From NCBI GenBank assembly GCA_026545225.1, contig CM048846.1, forward strand, positions 19,270,501-19,334,500: a stretch of 64,000 nucleotides of DNA, written 5' to 3'. Positions 56,991 through 64,000 of this stretch are shown piece by piece (position 1 is the first letter of the stretch; the number at the start of each line of letters is the position of its first letter). Origin of the DNA: Cornus controversa (taxonomy: Eukaryota > Streptophyta > Magnoliopsida > Cornales > Cornaceae). The notes below the pieces were generated by a model. That model searched no databases, was not told where the DNA came from, and saw only the letters and a list, made by a program, of their open reading frames with translations. The position numbers and the translations under genes were made by a program.

Positions 56991-57201
56991 GGCCCTGTTT
57001 GGTAGAGCTTTTGCTTCGGCTTTTACGCAGAAGAAAAAGAGAAGCAGAAGCTAAATCAGGAAGCTGGTACCCCCAGCTTCCTTTAAATGCTCTTTTTGGA
57101 CTCCGAAACTCTTCCGCTTTACCAATCCAAACACTCTCCAAAACGACTTTTGAGCTTGAAAAGTCGAAAACCGCTTTTCAAAAACCAATCCAAACAAAGC
57201 C
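56991..57201. mobile_element. Tourist-like MITE with TAA target duplication
   Basis: It starts GGCCCTGTTTGGTAGAGC and the right end on the minus strand is GGCTTTGTTTGGATTGG. TAA flanks both sides (56,988-56,990 and 57,202-57,204). The body has inverted GCTTTTGCTTC/GAAGCAGAAGC sequence. The equivalent sites near copies A (about 8000) and B (about 26,470) lack it. The 72-codon frame inside is not a gene. Confidence 0.9.
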
Positions 57202-57204
57202 TAA

Positions 57205-57728
57205 CTATATCAAATGAGAATCACCAAAGGTTGCAGTCAATGATTCTCCTCAACTTTTCAATGTGAAAGGTTGAGCGTTCCAAGTCAAACAAAATGAGTG
57301 GACATTATTCATGGATAAAAAAGAAAAGAACTAATCAATTCAAAAATCGAAACCAAACAGAGACAAATAGATTGAGATTGACTGCTAGACATTCTGTCAA
57401 ACAGTTGGTGGATTAAAATAAAAATAACTAAATCAATTGAAAAGTTCACTTTTAAATCTAAGTCAATGGAGAAACCATAATTTCGTAGCCTAACTTTGCC
57501 AAATCGAAAACCAAATAAGAAAAATAGGAATCAAAATCAAAATTAAAGCCCAATATCCATAAGAGAACCAGATTGATAGAGACAAAAAACTCATAACAAT
57601 TCTTCAAAATTGTATAAAACTGGTGCTCTTGACAATCCCGACTATGATGAAGATCTCGCTGGCATCAGTTTTTTTTTTGGTAATGTACGCTGGCATCAGT
57701 TGATTATTGTCAACGTCAAAGATGAAAA
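57205..57728. other. 5' flank of copy F
   Basis: Non-coding. The beginning matches copies A and B (AAATGAGAATCACC). No gene. Confidence 0.55.
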
Positions 57729-57802
57729 TGTCTGAGCCCGGGTTCGAACGGGGGACCTCTACTGTGTGAGACTAGCGTGATAACCAACTACATCACCCAG
57801 AC
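57729..57802 (-). pseudogene. tRNA-Val(CAC) copy, probably defective
   Basis: It is 74 nt with the CAC anticodon loop CTCACAC. A CTAGT/AGTAG mismatch in the anticodon stem, a changed D stem (GATGT for GGTGT) and an altered T stem (CCCCCG for CCCCGG) weaken the fold. A TTTT terminator follows directly. It sits one repeat unit (207 bp) from the intact copy. Confidence 0.8.
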
Positions 57803-57935
57803 GTTGTGGCACTTTCCGAATTAAAAGAGTTGTAAAATAACTTGCCTAATTTGGAAAGGTAAGAGGAAAAAAAAAGTTGGTTTGGAGGGAATTATTTTAA
57901 CAAGGTAAAATGATTTTAATAGAAGTATTTGAAAA

Positions 57936-58009
57936 TGTCTGAGCCCGGGTTCGAACCGGGGACCTCTAGTGTGTGAGACTAGCGTGATAACCAACTACAC
58001 CACCCAGAC
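57936..58009 (-). tRNA. tRNA-Val (anticodon CAC)
   Basis: The 74-nt cloverleaf closes well. The acceptor stem is GTCTGGG/CTCAGAC with one G-T pair and discriminator A. The D arm contains AGTTGGTTA, with A box TAGTTGGTTATC. The anticodon stem is CTAGT/ACTAG with loop CTCACAC. The T stem is CCCGG/CCGGG with loop TTCGAAC (B box GGTTCGAAC). TTTT follows the 3' end at once, as a pol III terminator. No intron is present. It decodes GUG valine codons. Confidence 0.93.
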
Positions 58010-58386
58010 GTTGTGACACTTGTCGACTTCAAAGAATTGGAAACTAACTTCACTAATTTGAAAGGTTAGATGGAAAAAAAAAAATTTTTGTTTTGGAGGT
58101 TATTTTACGGGTAAAATGATTTTTAATTAATAAATTGCCCAAATTTTAAAAATATTTTTTGAATAATATTTTAAGTCAAAACAAACCAGCCGATTAACCA
58201 GAATATCAAATTTTATAGTTTAGTGGTAATTTTTTTTCTATTTCAAATTAAAAGATGAAAGACTGAAGTTCTTGCATGAGCAAAGGATGAATGAGTAATT
58301 AGGGAAAAAAAAAAGTGAATGAATGAATTTTTTGTTAATAAAATATATATATAAATAAATTCTCTCCTGTCCCATTTTGTACTTTT

Positions 58387-58437
<51 letters not shown>

Positions 58438-59112
58438 GGTTTCTTTAACGTCTGCTGGCTTTTGTAATTCTTTGGCCTTTGGGTTGGTTTGCCCCTTTTT
58501 TTGTTTTTTGCCTTTTTTTTAAGGGGTTTTCCTTCTAATTTCACTTTATTTACAACGTTTTTAAAAATTTAACATAGCCAAGTCCAAATAAATTTCCTTC
58601 CATCATAATTATGATGTAAACTAAAATAGCATTTGAATAAATCAACACTACAGTCTCATATTATTTCTTTTGTCTCATAATTATTTCTCTAAAAGGTGGC
58701 CAAACTTAGGGCAATTCTTGACTTAGTGATAAGGTTGCTCTGTTATGATTTGTTACCGATTTGAAGATCACGGGTTCAAAATAAAAAAATAGTATGGTGT
58801 ATATTTGACTCTTTTGAAACCCCAATATTTTAGGAGCCTTGCCCTTTAAAAGTGATTGAATTTGTCAAGGAATAAAAAACAATCAACAACGGCAAGAAAA
58901 AGAAAAAAACATTACAAAATAATATGTTAATCAACGAGTAGTATAAAAAAATAAATACTTGACAAATATAAAAATCAAAATATTGATTGTTAATATTTTT
59001 ATTGAATACAATTACTATTGTCCTCGACAAATCTTCCTCTTTTAAATAGAAATTAAAAAATATTTTTAGCGATTGAAAATTTTAGGGGCGGCATAATATA
59101 AAATTTCTAATA
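58010..59112. other. AT-rich block shared with 43,665-44,622
   Basis: Non-coding and colinear with the block right of the tRNA pseudogene at 43,590. It includes a (TA)n tract at 58,390-58,434. Minus-strand frames here are repeat-driven. Confidence 0.6.
58390..58434. repeat. (TA)n microsatellite
   Basis: About 45 bases of TA alternation. The paralogous place near 44,020 has only a short A-run, so it expanded after the duplication. Confidence 0.93.
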
Positions 59113-59866
59113 TGTATGTGTATGTGTGTGTATATATATATATATATAGAAAAAAATATTTATATATTGGGCGAGGTTGGGACCAGGTATGTGCCCCCCC
59201 GGGCCCGAGCCTACATTGGCTCTCCCATGACGTTAACCTCAATTTACTCTAAACATTATTTTTAAAGAATATATTTGGATTTTGTACTTTATTTTTATAG
59301 TAAAACCACACAAAATTAAAAGCTCAAAGTTCATCTAGTTACCTCACACTCAATTAATTCGGATAAGTAAAAACCATAAATCTAATTTGTCCAAATTGTT
59401 TTCATAAAATTTTCTATGGAAGTTAATTATGATTGAAGATGATTTTTTTTTTTAATTCTTCCACGAGATAATTCATTCAACAAAGGATCATACATTTTAA
59501 GTTAGTCCACGTGTTGGAATTAAAACTAAAAATTTACTCATGATTGGACTGAAGTAACAAATAAATATTGATCTTGCTTGATGACTCAACCCTGGATTAT
59601 AAATTAAGTGATTATGTAATTACATGTCTACCACGTGAATAAAGAGCCGTTTGTTATTGCTTTTCAAAAGTTTAAAAACCCTTTTATTTTAAAATTTGCT
59701 TTTAGATGTTTTTGGTAACCATTAGAAATACTTTTAATAGTTATCAATTTTAACTCAATAGAACTTTTTTTAAATAAGGCTACAATTTGTATCTTTTAAA
59801 ATTGTGTTCAGGGTAGATGTTTTATATATTAAGCAATTATTTCAACTTAAACAATTTTATCCTTTC
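59113..59866. other. Segment present here but absent from sister block near 44,624
   Basis: The flanks TTTCTAATAT and TTATTTTAAAGACAATTT are contiguous at about 44,616-44,645, but here about 754 bp intervene. The start is a (GT)n/(TA)n tract. The middle (59,360-59,630) is the F-box-flank block seen at 27,650-27,770 plus 30,254-30,350. It looks like ectopic duplicated flank rather than a transposon. Confidence 0.6.
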
Positions 59867-60940
59867 TATTATTTTAAAGACAATTTCACCTCTTTTTTAT
59901 AAAGTTGTTATTATAAAACTTAGTAATATTCTATTAAAGGGCATTATTCTAAAATTAGCAATATAAGTATTTTAAAAAATATTGTTACCATATATATTAA
60001 AAATAGAAAATTACTTTGTACAATGTATTACCAAACACTTCAGATATTTTTTACCAACAACAATTTTTTGACAACTTTATCGACAAAAACACTTTTTCAG
60101 TCTAACAACAACCCCAAACGAGTTCCAAGTGTCTATGTAAGCAATCAATCTTGACCATGTTCTTTAATTAAAGGGATTGTATTCAATAACAAGGGAGTCA
60201 AGAACAAATAGAAACGTTGAAGAGACATTGAACACATGTAACTATAAATCGTTGCTCCTCAAAGGAGCATAACAACATATAACTATCAATCATGTTTAAC
60301 ACATAACTATCAATCTTTGCAGAGTAACATATAAACTTTAACAGGTTTAAACTGATCAATCCTAGATCATTTTTACTAAGAAAAATGATATATTTTTCAA
60401 ATTCAATTATTATCGAATGAATTTATATGAGTGAGGTGTAACATCATCACAATGATGTTGATGACATCGTGTCATCCCATATATCTATCATTACTCTTTC
60501 ACTAATTAGAGAATTGTATTCGATAACAAGGAGTCAAGGACAGATTGTGGTTGAGAATGAGAGTTGCTGGAAACCTAAAAAATTGGAACTGTCTAGGAGA
60601 CACTGAACACACATAACTATAATAAAGTACCTGCCAATTTGATACAGGAGCAAATATGTGCCATTGTCTAATGTCCTAAGCACCAACTTGTAACAAACAA
60701 TGGGCTATAGCTCATCAGAAATATGTTTTAATAAAAACAAGTAAATTTTCTTTCAATATACAGATAAAGATAAGAGCCAACATGGTTCCTTGACAAAAGT
60801 AATCAACAAGAAGAACAATTCTATAAATCCCAAGTTGGCAATAGCTCTCTCAAGTTTGTGTTATCTTCAATGTGTACTTGTGTATTAACGTTATCTTCAT
60901 AGTTCTAGAGACAGAAATCAGAAGCTTAGAGATTGTGAAT
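59867..60940. other. 3' flank of copy G
   Basis: Non-coding. It matches 44,630-45,200 and then 46,692-47,170. It contains the uninterrupted target of the MULE at 45,202 (about 60,393-60,415). Confidence 0.6.
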
Positions 60941-60955
60941 CAAAACTACATACAT

Positions 60956-61440
60956 ACATGCATCAAATTGTTCCTTATAAGTTTAGTTACCTCTAATTTC
61001 TTCAAAACAAGATATACCAAGTTAGGCATGCTATTGAGCAAGTCTAGTACTAGACGTTTCCAGCCATAGCAATTGTTAACATGTAGCTCCAAACGAATCA
61101 AATTACAGAACAAACACAATTCACCATCATCAACATAGTCTAGAGCCTTCAAAAGATATAAAAATAATAGTCAAATGGAAGTGCCATGTATATTAAATCA
61201 AATTTAAAAATAACGGGCATTAGCTCAAATGGTATAATCTCTCCTTAAAAAAAGGTTGAACATCTGAGGTTAGGTTGTTTAGCACATAACAAGGCAAGTA
61301 ATCATCTTGGAGAGTTAGATACTCAAGAATTGGTACATTGACCAAAATTTTGTTCCCATAACGTTGATCTTCATACGTTTCTCCAATAATATCCAACTTA
61401 AACTTCTTCAAGGATGGCACAGAGTCAATGCTGATGAATT
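60956..61440 (-). pseudogene. F-box/LRR fragment, copy G
   Basis: Exon 2 is intact at about 60,991-61,146 (ALDYVDDGELCLFCNLIRLE, WKRLVLDLLNSMPNLVYLVL), with a 3-bp insertion relative to copy A. Intron 1 carries the start of the same SINE as copy A (61,214-61,258) but is deleted into exon 1. Exon 1 remnant 61,264-61,440 reads VPSLKKFKLDIIGETYEDQR ... ILEYLTLQDDYLPCYVLNNL. The F-box and first LRRs are gone, and sequence resumes only in the distal 5' flank at about 61,570. No FBD exon is recognised. Confidence 0.82.
61214..61258 (+). mobile_element. Truncated SINE in copy G
   Basis: It carries GGGCATTAGCTCAAATGGTA with the A box TAGCTCAAATGG and then GGTTGAACATC, matching the head of the copy A intron SINE. 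It ends before the B box at the deletion joint with exon 1. Confidence 0.75.
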
Positions 61441-62330
61441 TCAATTAATGGAAAAAGAAAAATAGTAGACTTGGTTTTAATTTGGTAAAACCTACAGTTG
61501 TTGCAATGTAGTCTATAGAGTTATTGGAAGGCATGATCTGTTGACATTTTTTTATGTGAGCCTAGATATAGGACAATGTACTAAGCATTTAATATGACTA
61601 ACAAAACTGATCTAAGTGAAAATTAAAGAGAGACCCAAAATAGGCATCTTGTTAAGTTATTTTGTAAATCATCACCTCGTGATTTCTTGAAACCCTATAC
61701 CATACAAAACGATTTTACATCGTTTGATCTGTTGAATAATTAAACTATCATTTTTTGTCCATTCAAAAGTTTGATCCTTTTGAAGTTTTTTAAGAAGAGG
61801 TACCCAACTCATTGTTGAAACCCTAAGCATTAAATTAAAGTCTCAAAATCCAGTAATTTTAAATCAAATCCCCATATAAAATGTGAGAGCTCTTACCAGT
61901 GATAGAGAGAGTGAGAAATTGAAGAAAAAGAGAGAAGAGGAGTAGAGGAGATCTCTCATGAGAGACGTGTTAAATTTCCAATGGATGGTGGCTTGCCGGT
62001 AAGATGTCGGTGGCCGTCAGCAGCTCTTTACAACAATAAAACTAATTTTTAAATATTTTAAGTGAATCAATTTAAATAAAAAATCATTATAAATTATAAT
62101 TATGCTTAATCTTACTTTTAATATATGATTCTATTAATTTATGATGTATAAAAATTTTAGATTTTATATATGGTGAGTAAAATTTATAGAAAATATAAAA
62201 TTTAAAAAAATACAAACTTTTAGAAAAAATAAAGAAATATTCCTACTAAGATGTTGATTCTGTCATTTCTCAATTATTGACCATTCTCCATAATAGGCTA
62301 GTTATTTATGACAGATACGAAGATTTGTTA
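61441..62330. other. Distal 5' flank of copy G
   Basis: Non-coding. About 61,570-62,230 matches 8800-9180 and 9660-9850. The GA minisatellite of copy A and the MULE at 9859 are absent here. Confidence 0.6.
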
Positions 62331-62617
62331 GTCAGCGGCCAAAATTCTTCCACAGACTTGATTAGTTCCTCACCCACTAGTGCCCCGACCACGTCCTTAG
62401 TCACCAGTAAAAATTCTTCCACCAGCTGAACCGCAAATGCAATCTCGACCAACAGGAGAGTTTCTTCCACAGACTCAGCCACTTACTCAGTCACTAGGGT
62501 TTTGGCCACTTTCAAAGCAACCATTAATAGAAATTCTTCCACAAACACAGCCACTGCCACTGCCACTGCCACTACCTCCGATGTTTGTTTCCCAGCAAGT
62601 AGCTCCTCACTAGGTTA
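62331..62617 (+). pseudogene. Proline/glutamine-rich coding remnant of unknown origin
   Basis: One frame shows the repeated phrase AKILPQT, KILPPAEPQMQ, EFLPQTQPLTQ, EILPQTQPLPLP, ending in a PLPLPLPLPPMF run, with two stops early on. The periodic LPQTQP phrase and a clean proline/glutamine bias suggest a former coding sequence, either a proline-rich protein or an element's gag. I do not recognise the family. Confidence 0.4.
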
Positions 62618-63639
62618 AACCACAACCTCATTGTTGCGCGTACTAAGGTATCCCAACCTCTAAAGCTATTCAATAGCTGATTTTTCTCATTGCTAATATT
62701 TTGGTTGATTTTTATTAACATAATTTCTCAATTTTCTCATAATCATTGTATTCCTAGCCTATAAATACTAGGAGATAACACTCCAAACTAGTACAGAATA
62801 CGAAAAAACATTCTTAATCTTTCTCCTTCTCTCCTCTTTCATCTGCTACTGTTTCTTCTACTTTCGTTTATATTTTGAGCAACTATTGAAAGACTTACTA
62901 TACTTCCTGTCAACGTGCTGATAGAGGAGTAGTGGCTAAGAGTAATTGAGTTGTCTCTTGGAGCTACTTTAGTCGTAATCACCACCTGCACGTAGGGAGA
63001 AATAGCAGCTTTAGGACAGCGCTTTGCGTGCCTCTCCATATCACAGGCCACAACTTTTCCTTATACTTTTCTTCTGTTATTAATTTATCTGTTTTAGAAT
63101 TGATAATAGTTCTTCTTTCTGTATTCCTAATACATATAATAATATTTCTACTTTCTGGTATTCCTAATATATATGATAATATTCCTAATTAATACATGTG
63201 TGAATGTGATATATTACTTTGTTATATATTTTTATGTTTGTATATGCTTCAGGAAGATAAAATTGTATTATTTTCATAACTTTTAAGAAATTTTTTTTTT
63301 TTGTGTAGAAACTTTCTCAGTTGCATAGTTATAACATGTTATATATATTTAAAGTGTAGTTTTTCACACTGCTCATGCCATTATAATTGTTGTTTTGGTC
63401 ATAAAATTGCATACATAGTGTACCACTAAAAAAAAAAAAAAAGTTTAGTTCTGAATTCTGTCATATTAGTTACTGTTTTTTTTTTTTTTTAAAATTTTTG
63501 GATTACATAGACTTATTGTAAAAATTTATTTGTATATAAATTGTTGAATTTTATAATGACATATTTTTATTTTTTTTATTATAATTCTATAGAAAGTTAG
63601 ATTTATCTTTGCCTTTAAGGATTTAACTTTTAAAAAAAA
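62618..63639. other. Probable leader/LTR region of a retrotransposon
   Basis: TATAAATACTAGG at about 62,760 resembles an LTR promoter, and the gag-like frame begins about 0.9 kb downstream. No partner LTR lies in the window, so borders cannot be set. T- and A-runs occur at 63,291-63,302, 63,428-63,442 and 63,477-63,490. Confidence 0.4.
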
Positions 63640-64000
63640 ATTTTGTTGAACAAAGTTGATGAGGCTAATAGTGTTAAACCCGAAAAGTTTAGTAGAAAAA
63701 ACTTTAGGCGTTGGCAAAAACAAATGAAGTATTGGCTAACTGTTTTAGGATTTATATCAGCCATAGAAGAACCTCAAACCACCAACTCAACTCAAATTGT
63801 CTTAACAACATTTTCTACTAAAACCTCAACTTAAAAAGAGTCCACCTCTCTGTCTATGACAAAGGAACAAATTGACTATCATTGTCACAATAGAATACTT
63901 TGTGCGTTATCTGACCATCTCTATGATATCTATCATAATACTTCTAGTGCTAAGGAATTATGGAACGCCCTAGAAGCTGAGTATGGGATTGAGGATGCTG
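63640..64000 (+). pseudogene. Copia-type gag, 5' part, running off the window
   Basis: The frame reads KPEKFSRKNFRRWQKQMKYW, then LTVLGFISAIEE. It meets one in-frame TAA at 63,832-63,834 and continues in the same frame with MTKEQIDYHCHNRILCALSD, LYDIYHNTSSAKELWNALEA, EYGIEDA to the edge. The KFxGxNFxxWQxxMxxxLT start and the AKELWxxLExxY pattern are those of plant Ty1/copia Gag. No start codon is obvious upstream. The single stop could be a recent lesion. Confidence 0.8.

Overview
The window looks like nuclear DNA of a flowering plant, most likely a eudicot. It is AT-rich, full of (TA)n, (GA)n and (CT)n tracts, and carries LTR retrotransposons, MULEs, Tourist-like and hAT MITEs, tRNA-derived SINEs, plant-type spliced F-box/LRR/FBD genes and a plant tRNA-Val(CAC) gene. 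No species can be named from the sequence alone. Nothing prokaryotic (operons, CRISPR) and no viral gene was recognised.

The host-gene content is one family: a minus-strand cluster of F-box/LRR/FBD copies, labelled A to G here. A (6.1-7.9 kb), B (25.4-26.4 kb), D (43.4 kb), E (47.2 kb), F (56.7-56.9 kb) and G (60.9-61.4 kb) are broken or partial. Only C (34.3-35.8 kb) keeps an open three-exon reading frame with an intact F-box. Even C has lost its ancestral start context through a nonsense codon and ends early inside FBD. The copies duplicated together with their flanks, so similar non-coding blocks recur at 4-6, 30-32, 42.7-45.2, 46.7-47.3, 55.9-60.9 and 61.6-62.2 kb. The D/E and F/G blocks also carry tRNA-Val copies, one of which looks intact (57,936-58,009).

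Most remaining DNA is transposable elements. From left to right: a small inverted-subterminal-repeat element (2.1-2.5 kb); two SINEs (6.8 and 8.4 kb); a MULE-like element with a nested Tourist-like MITE (9.9-11.8 kb); a decayed Tat-lineage Ty3/gypsy element (about 12.7-25.0 kb) invaded by a second gypsy element (13.7-19.8 kb) and by an LTR-like insertion (20.5-21.6 kb); a 2.5-kb solo-type gypsy LTR (27.8-30.25 kb) and a truncated relative (25.0-25.4 kb); a hAT MITE (32.3-32.9 kb); a long-TIR foldback element (37.3-38.4 kb); a minus-strand gypsy element with three LTR copies (38.7-42.2 kb); a second hAT MITE (42.2-42.7 kb); a MULE-like element (45.2-46.7 kb); a Tourist-like element (48.0-48.7 kb); a Ty1/copia element with well-matched LTRs, PBS, PPT and 5-bp target duplication (48.9-54.9 kb); a third Tourist-like MITE (57.0-57.2 kb); and the start of another copia gag at the right edge.

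The repeated F-box blocks act as internal controls. Several insertions have a matching empty site in a sister block, so element borders and target duplications can be read without outside data. No new stand-alone functional system was found. The most useful observations are the dated insertion history, the one surviving F-box gene with its displaced start, the copia element with young LTRs and a dead interior, and hairpin repeats inside the 2.5-kb LTR.
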